From Cardiocondyla obscurior (taxonomy: Eukaryota > Arthropoda > Insecta > Hymenoptera > Formicidae): 64,000 nt of DNA. Of the stretch, positions 49,808-61,960 are shown in pieces (position 1 is the first letter of the stretch; every line of letters starts with the position of its first letter). The notes below the pieces were generated by a model. It was not told the DNA's origin and did no database searches. It was given only the letters and a program-made list of their open reading frames with translations. The DNA lies in the NCBI RefSeq assembly GCF_019399895.1, contig NC_091871.1:3377001-3441000 (forward strand), read 5' to 3'. A program made the translations under genes and the position numbers.

Positions 49808-50066
49808 ATCAATAGGAACTTTGCTGCTGTGCATCGTTAAGTAAAAATTTAAAGTGCCGCACGCCGATATTAAATTATACGAACCGCAGCCGGTTCGTCG
49901 GTCGTTTCGGGAGTGCCGCTAGTTATCGGACGTTTCTTTTTACGATTATTTATTACGGGATCGCGTTCGCGAGTGTCCAGTGCGCGGAAGGATGGCTCGT
50001 CACGTCCCATCTGAGAGGAGGAGCAGGCTCAGGATGGGCATCCTGCATCAGCGGAGCAACTTTTAG
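49808..50066 (+). ncRNA. Candidate lncRNA exon A2 (duplicate of A1)
   Basis: Predicted 259-nt exon between the acceptor GTTACAG (ends 49807) and the donor TTTTAG/GTGAATA (50067). Its 3' block, about 57 nt, is a diverged copy of the A1 block and ends at the same splice-relative position. It contains an 8-bp perfect hairpin at 49879-49898 (ACGAACCG/CGGTTCGT, loop CAGC) and a 7-bp stem CAGGATG/CATCCTG inside the duplicated block. A 24-codon open frame starts at an ATG in good context (AGGATGG, about 49991) and stops at the TAG forming the last three exon bases. It is too short and too weakly conserved against A1 to call a peptide. All other frames carry many stops in the 5' half. I do not recognise the RNA family. 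Confidence 0.5.
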
Positions 50067-50182
50067 GTGAATATAAATTTTTGAAATAAGATAATAAATT
50101 AAAAAAAAATTTACTTTTTTTTTTATTAATTTTTAAAACTAATATACATGTCTATATTAATATATTTCTTTTTATGTTACAG
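50067..50182 (+). other. Predicted short intron between exons A2 and B2
   Basis: A 116-nt AT-rich segment that starts GTGAATATA and ends TTTTTATGTTACAG. Its last ~40 nt (CATGTCTATATTAATAT... to the acceptor) match the sequence just before 34517, so the duplication includes intronic flank as well as exon. Confidence 0.5.
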
Positions 50183-50226
50183 TCACCGGCAGAACTCTTC
50201 AACTCCGCTGAAGCTCATGCAGATTG
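50183..50226 (+). ncRNA. Candidate lncRNA exon B2 (44 nt)
   Basis: A 44-nt predicted exon between TTATGTTACAG and the donor ATTG/GTAAGTCCC. It is a paralogue of the 44-nt exon at 34517-34560: the two share CCGGCAGAA, CGCTGAAG and CATGCAGAT blocks and have identical length and splice framing. Forty-four is not a multiple of three. Two frames are open in both copies, but substitutions between copies mostly change the encoded residue, so coding is not favoured. It lies 116 nt downstream of A2 and would be the third exon visible here. The next exon downstream was not found. Confidence 0.5.
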
Positions 50227-51433
50227 GTAAGTCCCAGCTTTTTATTTAGCGTGCATATGATTTCTTCTTGTATAATAAAATATTTAAACGCGTAAAACCT
50301 TGGGTGGGATATTCATATTGTACACGGAAAAGTATTTAAAAAACATTGCGGCGTAGTCAACGATGTCTTCGACCAATTTCCGCATATAAAAAATATCGTT
50401 CTTTAAAATTCGTTTATGTATCGTAATAATTTTACCTTGCAGAAAGATTTAATTTAAACGAAAAAAAAAATAATAATAAAAATTAAGGTAACATTTACTT
50501 CCGTGAGACAAAATAAACCAAGCGAAAAGACCAATCGGCATCGCGGTAATATTTCGGGCAACAATAAAATCTCCACATCTCTCTTTTAAATAGAAACAGA
50601 TAAATCAACACTCGGTGTGCTTCTGTAAAACACGGTTTATCGCGCGATAAGCAAGCCATTCCTAATCCATCTCTTTCATCCATCTCAACACTTTTGAGTG
50701 CAGTTCCGCGCTACAGTTCCGCAGTAATTTACAGATAATTACATTAATATGTCGGGCTGAAAGCCCAGCACGAATCCCGGCGATTTTCTTCGCCTAACGA
50801 TGACAGGCGAACTGACAGCACCCGCGGCTGCATCGGCGTGCAGTGACGTTTCGAGAAGGAAGATCATGGCATTAATTAGGTGCACGCACTGATCTACGCG
50901 CTGTCCATTGTTGCGCGGTCGTTTACAGGCAAACCGATCCGACATAATCGCGAGAATACGATTCAAATGATTATTACATTAATCGTTGACATGTCTCTCT
51001 CGTCTTCATTCGCATTTCGTGCACTTTTGGAAAAATTGATCGCGCACACGCGACGCAAATGTTTTTGGTCTCGCGGTAACTAATCGCCGCGTTTTAGCGA
51101 AATTACTTTTTAGTGGTTCTACGCGCGGATATATCTATTTTCGTAATAAAGATAGAAGTAAAACGGTAATCCCGTTCGCCGGTAATTCACTCATTTGAAA
51201 TATATATGTATGCATATATATACGAAACGATCTATAATTGCTTTCTATAAAGTTTAACAAATTAAAGTTCCTCGTATGCAATTTAAAATTTGCTCCCTTT
51301 TGCCGGATATATTGAAAAGTTATAAATCTCATGCATGCGCCATACGTGCAGAGACATCAATCAAATTTCAGTGGTTAATAAGATTATGTATCAAGACCTC
51401 CAATATATGTGCATATGTATATGTTATATATAT

Positions 51434-51436
<3 letters not shown>

Positions 51437-51474
<38 letters not shown>
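51437..51474. repeat. (AT)19 microsatellite
   Basis: Thirty-eight nt of perfect AT flanked by inverted ATATC and GATAT ends, so the whole segment can fold back on itself. Confidence 0.97.
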
Positions 51475-51477
<3 letters not shown>

Positions 51478-53983
51478 ATATCAGACCATCGGTTGAAAAG
51501 AAATTAACGCGGCAATATTAACCTTCCAATTCCGAAGTGATCCTATTCACCCCATTCTACGGTATTTTCCGTCGAATTTATCGCACGTTTACGTTCGCGC
51601 GCTCCTCCCCTCGCTCTCTCCCCCGCCCCAGCGCGAGCAATTAATCGTCATTGAAGCAACTAAACGCATTATCTTTCGAACATATTTCCGTCGCAGCGGC
51701 GGGCACGAGCGAAGGCTGCGCGCGCACATAATCACGCGGGATAGAATTTTACGGTCGAGTCGCGATACTCTCGAGGACCCGCGAGATGAGCCACCGTGAT
51801 TTCGCGCTAAACAACACGGCCGCGCGATTTAACTTTCGCACGATTACGCCCGGCCAGCCTCCTCCCCCTAAAAAAGAAAATAAATACGCGAATAAAAAAA
51901 CTAATTCGTATGCATTATCAATGCGCGAACGTGAGGATCGGTGTACATTATCGATAGCAGTGTTCTTTTTTTTTTTATAAATAAAAAAGTTACGTGATAT
52001 ATTTATCATTCCATAACATTCTCTCTCTCTCAATTTTTTATTATTTTTTATTTTTTTTAAATTTAAATAAACCGCATTTTTGTTACTCGAGCCCAAAGCA
52101 TTGTTTCAAATCGCTCGAGGATTAACTTTTTCGAGGCAATACATGGCACGGCGCGGATCGCGCACGGCTGCGATTACGTCACACTGCATGATCGTACTGT
52201 ATTATATTATCGAAGACAACAAAGGCTTAGTGCGATTAGATTTATTTCGGGTTATAAGCTGAAGCGCGTCTGCGCGTGTTCAGATCGGCTATGAATAATA
52301 ATCGATCGGACCTCGAAATTTGGCAGGATTTATTGCGAATTCAATTACACTTTATAGATTCGATTACAATTCGCGATGGCCCCAAAATACCGCGTGAGTT
52401 ACGAGCGACCCAATTGTGTTTTTCTTCGTCGCGCCGAATTCTCCCAACCATATAGAGTTGAAAATCGAAAGGCGAGACGCGTTACCGCTATTACGAGCGT
52501 TACATTCTTCTCGGACTTTCAGCGGCCCGTTGACGAGATACAAACACGCTGAGATAGAGCTCCGCGCTTTTCCACGTTATTAACTTATTAGCGGGAGAGA
52601 CGCGTTCGAGTTTACGGACGCGATAGCGCGATTGTGAGGCTTGTAACGTTGATTCGTGCAATAATGCAACGTCTCCCTCTGGGAAGCAAGGAGATCGACG
52701 AGCACGGGCACGTGAAATCGTGATTGAGATGCCGAACTTAATTATCCAAAACGTTAATTTGCCCCTTGTCCGTCGGCGCGCGTCGTTACCCTTGCCGGAG
52801 AAATAACACGCGGCGGCGGCGACGCGCGGCATGGATAAGCATTAAGTTCTATCTTTACAGCGCGAGATAACAAAGATAAGGCCCGCGCCCACGTTCACAT
52901 CGCCATCCGAGAGGCAATAAAAATGTTAACAGGAAAAAGATTTTTATCGCGGCTCGAACGCGACGGCGTGTAATCCACGGAAAAGCAGCGGCGTTCGGCG
53001 CGCGAATTTAACTTTTACGTCGCGACTCTCGAAATTCCGGCCCGTCCGTATCGTAAAGAGCAGCTTAAAGAATTCCTTCGAACTCGATAGCAGTCTGCTT
53101 AATCGTAGATAAATATAAAAATAGAATTTTCGCGGTTATTAAGTTTTGATAGGAGCATTTGCGACGGCTACAAACTCGGCAAATTATATATATTCCCTTT
53201 TTCACTTCGATTTCTTTTAATTCTACAAATCTATTTCGCAATTTATAAACGTTTAGAGAATCGTGGAGCGGTTCTGGATATTTCATTGGTGAATAACGAA
53301 AGATTTTACTAGAAAGTGACGGTATCGCGTGCGTCAACTAAAAGAGCGACGGTAATCCGCTTCGATTATTCTCCGGTTTCTCCGTTCGACGCTATTACGT
53401 CGCTGTTTAAATAAGGAGTTAAGTACGGTATTAAAATCCTCGGCGGGCGATCGTCGCGAGGAAAAGTGTCCGACGGTATGCGGTGCCGTGCGTAATCCGT
53501 TCGATTGGCCGCTTTCCACGGAAATCGGGTACGACAGGAAGAAAGAGGAAACCGAGCGTGCTCGGGGAAACGCTCAGGGTACCCACCGAGCGCGATCTCC
53601 CGCCGTTCACGACGGCGGCGCTTTATCATAAATTATAATTAACCGCATAAATATGCATTCGACCGTGGCATAATTCGACCAATAACAGTAAATTACTCGC
53701 GAGGCGGAGCGAGCGACTCGTCGCCCGTTGCCGCAATCCCACCCGGTGTATGGAGAGGGCGACCGAACAACTATACTGTCTCTCCTCTCCTCTTTCTCTC
53801 TGTTTCTCTCTCCCCTAATACACCCTCTGTCTTTCTCTCTCTCTCTCTTTCTCTCTGTCTCTCACTCTCACCCTCTTGTTCTGCAACGCCAGCGAGCACC
53901 CACGGTAATGCGATTAATTGGTATTGCTAATCGCCGATAATTAATATAAATAGATGAGTGCAATTATTAGCAGAGCGGCGGAC

Positions 53984-53998
53984 GGGCGGGCGGGCGGG
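53984..53998 (+). other. Tight G-quadruplex motif (GGGC)4
   Basis: Four GGG runs separated by single C residues, followed by two direct copies of CATATCCAG (54001-54018). Confidence 0.8.
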
Positions 53999-55466
53999 CG
54001 CATATCCAGCATATCCAGGTGCAATTCGTTCCGCGCAAGCCCGTCCGTCGGCCACGTCGCGCGTTTCTCCGCGCGCGCGAGAGAGAGTTTATGCGATGAA
54101 AACGCGACGCTTGGCGATGATTCCGACGGGGGACTCGGTCGGCCCCGACCGACGTGAGGGGAGACCCGGCGGGTCCACTAATCGCCGCCACTGCCGCAAA
54201 CCAAATTCGAAAATCCCTCCTCGACGTTTTGTCGCTCAACTTCCTCAAACATCGGTCATAACCCAAATATTGTTTAATTGTATATCAAAATATTCCAAAT
54301 TTCGTGTTTACAATCGTGCGACTCGCGCGTAATTGGGAAAAAAATACCATCGCCAGCGTAGCGAAAAACAAACGGAAGTCGAGTATTATTTTTTTTATTC
54401 GATCCAAATTAAATGTAGCTATTATTACGAGCGATTGGAAACGGATCGACGGCGCGCGGCGATGCATCGATTCCTCCGGTGACAGTTGGCCGAGCCGGCT
54501 TTCACCGTTTGCCAGTTTCACCGTCGCGCTAATTGTACGTAATTACGCAAGAAAGTATATCAGCCTCTATTTTTCAATTACGCCCGCTCTATAATTGTAG
54601 AGCACGAGTTCCAGTAAACACAAATGAGTGTATTGTGCCTATTGCGCGGCGAACGGCTTGAAATATTTTCATAATTATTCCCTTGTCGGCGCTATTATAT
54701 TTAATTGCATATATCAGCCAAGGCGAGAAAGAACATCGAAATTAAAAAATAAAAAAAAAAAAAAAAAAGAAACGACAAAGATGAAGTGACGTTTTATTTG
54801 CGATCTACGCTCCAGACGACGAAAGAGCTTCGCGTTGCAAGCAAAGCAGACGCAGACGGAGAGGGAGGGGGAGGATGGAAACGCGTCGCAGACTTCACGC
54901 ACAATTAATTTCCTCAATAATTCCTAATCGAAGGCAAAGCTGAACGAGGGAACAGGCAACCGAGATGCCGGTGCAGCTGCATTTCCATCTCCTCCGCCCC
55001 CTTTCTCTCCCTCCCCCTCCCGTTTCCCCGGTCTCTTTCTCTCTCGCTTCATCGCTGCTTCCCGCATCTTCGCTAATAATTATGTGTACGTTAATTAATT
55101 GACTAATTATTATTCCGACTACGTCGACCGGGAATTCCACGGCGAGAGAACGATGCTCGTTTCCTTCGCGCGATCGGGGCGGAGAACGAGCGATCATTAT
55201 TTCCTATAGACCCGCCCGGGCATTTCTTTCTCGTTGTATTTTGCACCGCGCACACATACGTACGTACGTGAGTGTACCTTCTTTTCTAGAATCGCGACCC
55301 GCGCCGCGCCGACGGTCGTGGCATATAATGCGATTTTAATCTCCCTCAGCCTCCGTCTCGGAATTAAACACCGAGGGTATCGAGTATCACGCCAGACCGA
55401 GGAATAGGTTATCGCAATTTAACACGTGAGACTCCCTAACTCTCTAATGCGCATTTAATCTCTTAT

Positions 55467-55501
55467 TAACTAGGGTCTATCTTATTATAGACCCCTAGTT
55501 A
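55467..55501. other. 14-bp hairpin with one bulge
   Basis: TAACTAGGGTCTAT pairs with ATAGACC(C)CTAGTTA around the loop CTTATT. The only imperfection is a single bulged C. The stem is too short for an ordinary pre-miRNA and no known mature miRNA sequence is present. Confidence 0.8.
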
Positions 55502-55748
55502 CACCGAGCGCGGCTTAGAATAATAACTCGCAAGTGCCGGCGACGACTCCGAGTGTTTGCGACGGTAACGGTAATGCACTAGGCGAAGGTACCATTATAA
55601 ATAAGACGTAATGAAAATAGAAATAGCACCGACGAGATTCCGCGTAGAAACGAAACGTTCGAACGCGCGATGTTGTATAATTGTTTATTTAATTTCTCTC
55701 GGCTTGCTCGCGCGTTTCTCGTTTTACTGGATTGCTCGAAAAACGGGG

Positions 55749-55751
<3 letters not shown>

Positions 55752-55807
<56 letters not shown>
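55752..55807. repeat. (TC)28 microsatellite
   Basis: Fifty-six nt of perfect TC followed by GCAGACTGATCTGG. The tract plus GCAG mimics a splice acceptor on the plus strand, but no supporting donor is evident. Confidence 0.97.
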
Positions 55808-55810
<3 letters not shown>

Positions 55811-56844
55811 GACTGATCTGGCGCCAGCGAATCTAACAGGACGGACGTAGTTAAATGCTCCGATACTAATACGGGTTTAAGAAGTTAACTCCGCTCTGAG
55901 CCGCGGCGCGCGCCGTTAGAGATCGCGAGGGTTTCTCAGGCGAGACGAAGGTGATACGGCGGTCCGTTCGCGCATCGACAGGACGTCGAATCGACAGCCA
56001 CCTTTCCCATCGTCATCCCCCGCTCCCTATTGTCATAACCCATAGAGGCGACCGTAAATCGGCGGGAAAGCTGCAAGAACGCTCGATATATCAATCCACG
56101 TCGGCTCCTATTTGCCGGTAATTAATCACGCCCACATCCAACCGGCGTACTTAGCATCCCCGGGCATTAGAGGTAAACTTTCGGGGGGAGAGAGAGCGAG
56201 AGAGATAAAGAGTGAGATGGAGGGAAAGCGGAGAGAACGAGCGGTGTTATGATGTATCGTTTTCGTATCTCTCGGGTTATTGTTCCCTCTTCTTCCCCCA
56301 AGAAAACGTGCCCCATGAATAACCCCGCGAATCGCCCCCTCTGCTCCACGTCCGACCGCATTTCGTTCGCGGAGGAAGTATACGTCGTTAACAAAAATTT
56401 ATTAACGTGAAATCCGCGAGACGATCGGCGGCGTATCGCTCGTATTTCGCTCGCTGGAATTCCGCGCTCGAGCGATATTCAAATGACGTTTTACGTCCAT
56501 CTTTCTCTCTCTCTCTCTCTCTTTCTCTCTCCTCTTTCTTCTCGCCCGAGTTTTTTTTCCTTCTTCCCTCGACCCCGCGTTTCCCCGCGTGTTCGTAGAA
56601 GAGAAGACGGTAATTGGCTGAGAAACCGCAGTAGCTGAAGTCTCGCGTTAACCGAAGAAGAAGCATATCTCTCTCTCTCTCTGTCCCTTTTTCTTTTCCT
56701 CTTTCTTCATTTTCGTAACGTTACGCGCGTTATGTATTCGCGTGTTCGGTGGATGTACTACTGTTGCTATGATAGCTATTATTAGATGGTTTTATTGCGT
56801 GCACCGGGCGTAATAGGATTGCCGCCGAGCGGCTTGGAATCCGT

Positions 56845-56863
56845 TGTCGACGTTACGTCGACA
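56845..56863. other. 8-bp hairpin
   Basis: TGTCGACG pairs with CGTCGACA around TTA. Confidence 0.6.
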
Positions 56864-58600
56864 CGACCGACCGTTCTATTTCTATTACGTTACCGGTAAA
56901 GGGCTAATATTTTCGTACGCGATGTGCATCACGCGATTATTATTATCGCTGAGTAAATCACTCGGGGTATAACAGAAGTCTGGCCCGCTCCATTCCGCAT
57001 TAACTCTCAATGGCCTAATATAACTTTAAGGTAATATATAGCGCATAATGGTTTCCTCGTACATTTCCGAAAATTGCGAGAATTATAGGACGTTGTTCTG
57101 TGCTTCCAAAAGCGTCGCAATTGGAAGAATAGGAGGAAAAGTACAGGCGTTTATATTATTAATTCAAACTTAATTATTGAAGCTCGCTAAAAATTCGAAA
57201 AATTTCTATCTGAAATAAAGCTCGGTTCTATTTTCTTTTTCCGGGGGAGAAGTGCCGAGGAAAGGTTATTTTCAGTCGTCGTTTTTTTTTTTCTCTCTCT
57301 TTCTCGCGCCGTCGGTGTTTCTGGCAAGTGCCCCGCAATACTTGCGGCATTTCCGATACGCGTGACAGCGATTTTCTCCTAAAAGTCACTCCGTTCTCAT
57401 TTCACGGGCGCGCGTCACTTCGCGAAGTCTCCCTTCAGCCACTCTCGGCTTTCTTTTCTCTCTTGTTTTTTCTTTTTTTTTTTTTTCCTACCCGTGGCAT
57501 TCAACAGTTTGTCCCCAACGACGACGAGCTATTCGCAAATTTCTCCATTCACTTCGCCGAAAAAAATCGAGCGCACGCTCCGCCGGAGATGACGGCGGAA
57601 AAGAGGCGTCGCGGGAATCCGAGGACCGGTGGCAAGGAAGCGAGAAAAAAAGGAGGTCGGCGTTTGAAATAATGCGAAGGTTCTTTGGTTTCCCGATAAC
57701 CCCGTCCCTCGCCGGCTTTCGTTATCCCTTGCCTAGTCTTTGTCTCGCGTTTCGCGACTGAAAGAATTACTTCGTTCTACGCCGAGCACTTTTCGCGAGC
57801 CCCGAGTGGGGGAGCGGAAGTGAATGCCAACATGTTAAAAACCCACCGCGACATAATCAATTCCCGCGAGGAGGGCCGGAGAAAGGAGAGAAAAAAAAAA
57901 AAAAAAATTGACGCACACTTACATCCTGAAAATATACTCTGATTGAGTTTCTCCGGGCGTTGAATTATTAATACTTAACAAATTTCTGTTCCTGTTATTC
58001 GTTGTTTACAATATTACTTCTCGATGCATAATGCAGAAGAAACTCGGCCTATTACACGTAATAAACGTTGCATCGAGAAAACGAATCGGAGGCGAATTAA
58101 GGATTGATACAATTTAGCATTTACGCCGCGCGGACACAAATTCAATTTGCTTTTGTATAAATTAGAAAGCAACTTCTATTCCCGGTGCCCCGCCGTAATA
58201 GAGATTACCGCGTTGATTCCCGTTTATAATGTTGGCGGGGTTCGGTAAGAAAAAATAAAAAAAATAAAAAAAATGCGCGAGGAAATTAATGAGGCAACTT
58301 CATGCGTGGCCACGATAATTGCGAGATGCAATACGAAGTGCCATAATGAAATGTAACTTGAATGTTGCAGCATCATCTCGAGGTTTTTTTAATTGCTGAT
58401 GCGTGAGATAACGGCGCCGCGCGCAAGTTAATTGCTAATTCGCGCTAGTGGCCGATAAATTCATAGGCACGCGTGTGCAATAAACGAGATCCCTGATGCA
58501 TATATTGTTAAAATCTCTCCTTAAATTTCGATTCGTGCCCTACGTGAATCGGGACGAGAGCATGCAGCGCGAATCTCGGGTAAGAGCGTGGCCCACGTTT

Positions 58601-58621
58601 CGTAAACGAGTCCCGTTTACG
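58601..58621. other. 8-bp hairpin
   Basis: CGTAAACG pairs with CGTTTACG around AGTCC. Confidence 0.6.
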
Positions 58622-60750
58622 CCGCAATCTAGCCGGCGGAATCGCGATCGTTAATTTTTATACAAATCACAATCGACGAGCGGTTACGCGGAAGTCTTGG
58701 AACGACCGAGGAAATCTTTTCCGGCCAAACGGCACGTCGATAATTTTTATAATCTAATTACAGCGAGTGGCCGGCGCGTTGCAGTCGGAATTTGTGACTG
58801 GCGATTACGCGACCGTAATTAGTGATCCAATCAATTAAAAATATCATCGATTAATTCCGCAGTATGTATAAACCCGAACGCCGCAATTTGCATTTGATCT
58901 AGCCGCAACTTAAATATATGACGCGCAATTAGTTGGGCCGAGCGCGAGTCGCAAACGCACGATTGTAATTTCTGATTGGGAAGGATGGGTTAACTGTAAA
59001 TCCCGGGGTCGTGGGTCAAAGCTTCGCAGTAAAGCCCGGGCGTTCTTCATTACCTTTCGCAGTCAGTAACGCTTCTCTCGTCGCGCGTTTTCGAGCGTTC
59101 GGGAGCGCGTTGCGCATTTCGTGCGCCCGGCATTATTAGGCCGCGACGAGCCACCTTGCTAACGTGTCCGTTATAAAAAGCGAACGGTGCTGTAATTAAC
59201 GATGAATCGTAAAAAAAATTAAATCTCACGTAAACACCCTAGTTTTTTCGGATCTCGACGTCGCTCGTGTACCATTGACTCTCTATTTTTATTCCGGCGG
59301 CAAAGTGCACGGTGTACGCGTCCTCTCTCTTTCTCTCTCTCTCTTTCTCGCCGTTCGCGAGTAATAACGTTGCAGGAGATACCTTTATATCGACGGCGTG
59401 CCGATATCGCGCGCGCCGTCCTCTGTTTCAAACAATCGAGACAGAAACTAATCGCGGCCGATTCGAGGAATTCGAAACATTTTTATCCAACGACGCGAGC
59501 TGCAGTCAGTGAGTCCGGCGAGCAGGCAAGGACATCGGCGGCGTCCGACGCGGAAAGGGGAGGGACGGATAGGCTACGCGAGCCACGGGGTGATCCGAGG
59601 GGGGGAGGAGTAACAGAGGGAAAGGGGAAAGAGCGAGAGACGCTTTTGCGATTTTTGGGAAAAAAAAAAAAAATCCATTTCATGATAGAGCCGCCACGGA
59701 ATAGATACGGGACGCGACGTAGGGCGGCTGTATAGGGTATCCACGATTGACGATACGAATCTGCCTATCTGCAGGTATACGCGAGCGTGGATTCCGCGAG
59801 CGGCTATCGTGTGTGTATCGCGGCGACGTGTGCCCGCGCATATGTACATGCACGCGGCACGAGCACACGCGAAACGTCGGTGCAGCGCCGGGGCTGCACG
59901 TGCGTGAAGTTACACACGTGGGTGGGTATCTCCGATATTTATGGGCAATATTTCCGATTCAGCTGCTGCTATCGAAGCCCTTACCAGTTCAACATGTCCG
60001 CAATAAAAAACTGGATAAAATTATATCCACATCTCGCCACGGTTTCGACTCGCTGAAACTCGTCAAAAGTTATGGAGCGGGCATACGAGAAATTCTATTC
60101 TACTTTTTATCCCTCCGTGCACTCTCCCCCTCTCTCTCTCTTGCTCTCTTTTTTTTTCTCCCTCTTTTTGTCGATGCCCCTTTTTTTGTTATCCCTCTGT
60201 CGAAACGCCCGATGGCAGACCGGGAATCGATCCACCTCGAGCGCATAAAAGCGCAATTTTTATACACATCGAAGGCTTAAGCCGATTCTTGTTCACGATT
60301 TCGGAAGGCTTCGTCTTCGATTTGGCTTTTTACGGACGAAGCTATTTTTCTACTCCGAGAGAGAAAGAGAAAAAGAGAAAGAGACCTGTCTATTTTAACA
60401 TCTTAGTTCATAATACACAACTAAAGATTTTTGTCTCGTATATTTTACAATCATTAAAATTTATAATTCTACAGCAGTTAGACAATCTCAAAATCAGTAC
60501 ACGGAATAAATATAAACATTATTACAGCGTTATCTTAACCGTCAGTTCCCAATTACATCATATAAAGATTAAATATCAATCTTTCATGTAGTCTTTAATA
60601 AAACACGCGATTGATATCATAGAGCACGCCACGTGAATAAAAGATTCTTTTCTAATGAAATGAATTTCTTAAAGCGGAGCTGAGGCGATAATTTAATTAA
60701 ATCATATTAAAACAAATTATATTATATTTTGTTGCATTTTTGATGGGTTT

Positions 60751-60931
60751 CCAAACGAGCTAAGGTGGAATGTCCTAGCTTTCTTAGTTTCGGTTGTACA
60801 TAATTGAAAAAAACTTATAAAATTGCTTATATCTTCGTTTCTATTAGAGAATCGGATTTAGACCAGGAAATTACTATTTCTGTTACCATTTCAAATGGCT
60901 ATCGAATGGGCCAAGGTAGAACGCTCTAGCA
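60751..60931 (+). repeat. Degenerate repeat pair, about 151 bp apart
   Basis: TAAGGTGGAATGTCCTAGCT (60761-60780) recurs as CAAGGTAGAACGCTCTAGCA (60912-60931), with 14 of 20 bases matching and similar flanks (ACGAGC / ATGGGC). Between them lies an AT-rich segment including TTATATCTTCGTTTCTATTA. This looks like two units of a diverged tandem repeat or a fragment of an interspersed element. Confidence 0.35.
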
Positions 60932-61936
60932 CTATTGGATTAATTAATCCGTCTCGTTCCATCCAAGATTAAGCAATCCCGACTTCAATATAAAGAACGA
61001 TCACGACTTAATGCCGAGAATAAGTATGTAATTCCTCCTGTCGCTCGTCCCGTCGCGCTTCGTTTCGCGAGGCTCCCCCTGCGCGATGTAAAACAACGCG
61101 AGGTGATAAAATGAAATGGAAATAAATGTATGACCCGCTTCGAAGCCGCGGAAGCGTAACGATCGCGTATACAAGGTGGCGGAGGAGCACTGCCGACTCT
61201 CAGACGTAAAAATTCCAATTTGTTCCCGGAGCGGCGCACGCCGTTAAGGCCGCGACGAGCCGGAGAAACGCGTAATATATTATAAAACTTCGGGAAACCC
61301 GAGGAGGCTGGGCTCCAAACGCCGTGCCGTACGAAAGTTTTTCCCCCTTCGCGGCGAAAAATTCTTAACTTATGGATTTCGGTCTCATCCCGCCCTCCCT
61401 CTCCCCCCCCGTTTCCCGTCGCCCCAACGGAATCGCGAATTGAAATTAAGAGAAAAAACGCGAATCCGCGTTGCGCATTCTCGCACGGCATCGGCTTTCC
61501 GCCTTCGTGAAATATATAAAGTATTTTGTAAGGATCGCGTCCAACTTCGGGAGAGTATAAGGTAGACCTTGCGCGATGGTTTATTTATGTTAAACGAGCG
61601 GATTATGTTAAACAGATATTTCTCCTCCCCTCCCTCCCCCTCCCCGTCTCACCCGGTCTACAAGAAAGAAAATTACGGATTCCGGAATTGCGAAACTCTT
61701 TGCGGATTGAAATTACGGAAGAAAATAAATGTTCACATTGTAGCCGGCCCTAAATCTTCCCTTGGATCAGATATTCAAGATACCTCGATGGTTTCGGAAC
61801 ATTATGGTATTCTAAAGTTTTTCTTTCTGCAGCGGAAAAATTTGTAATTTACGGTCTCGCAAATTTTCGGCTCTCCCTCCTCCCCCAACTGCTGGAAAAC
61901 TTCGCGGCTTGAAACCAAAGAAGAGCGGGAGTGGGT

Positions 61937-61960
61937 AAAAAAAAAAAAAAAAAAAAAAAA
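61937..61960. repeat. A24 homopolymer run
   Basis: Poly-A run; A-rich runs recur at 62045-62056 and 62890-62915. Confidence 0.95.

Larger units (their letters stand above)
50230..56400. other. Non-coding stretch
   Basis: AT-rich DNA (50280-50480, 51200-51480, 51960-52075), the (AT)19 and (TC)28 tracts, the G-quadruplex motif at 53984, a CT-rich patch (53780-53870) and the 14-bp hairpin at 55467. No continuation of the RNA gene was found. Confidence 0.45.
56401..60740. other. Non-coding stretch with regulatory-looking block
   Basis: CT-rich patches (56500-56560, 59320-59350), an A17 run (57891-57907), and a block at 58400-58980 with GTAATTAGTGATCCAATCAA, CAATTAAAAATATCATCGAT and related motifs that look like Hox/PBC or homeodomain sites. 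Function is inference. Confidence 0.4.

Noticed and set aside
55752..55860. TC tract followed by GCAG as a splice acceptor
   Set aside because: The tract is a microsatellite, and no exon with a donor follows.
59747..60280. 177-codon open frame, plus strand
   Set aside because: Includes a translated CT-rich tract and has no family resemblance.
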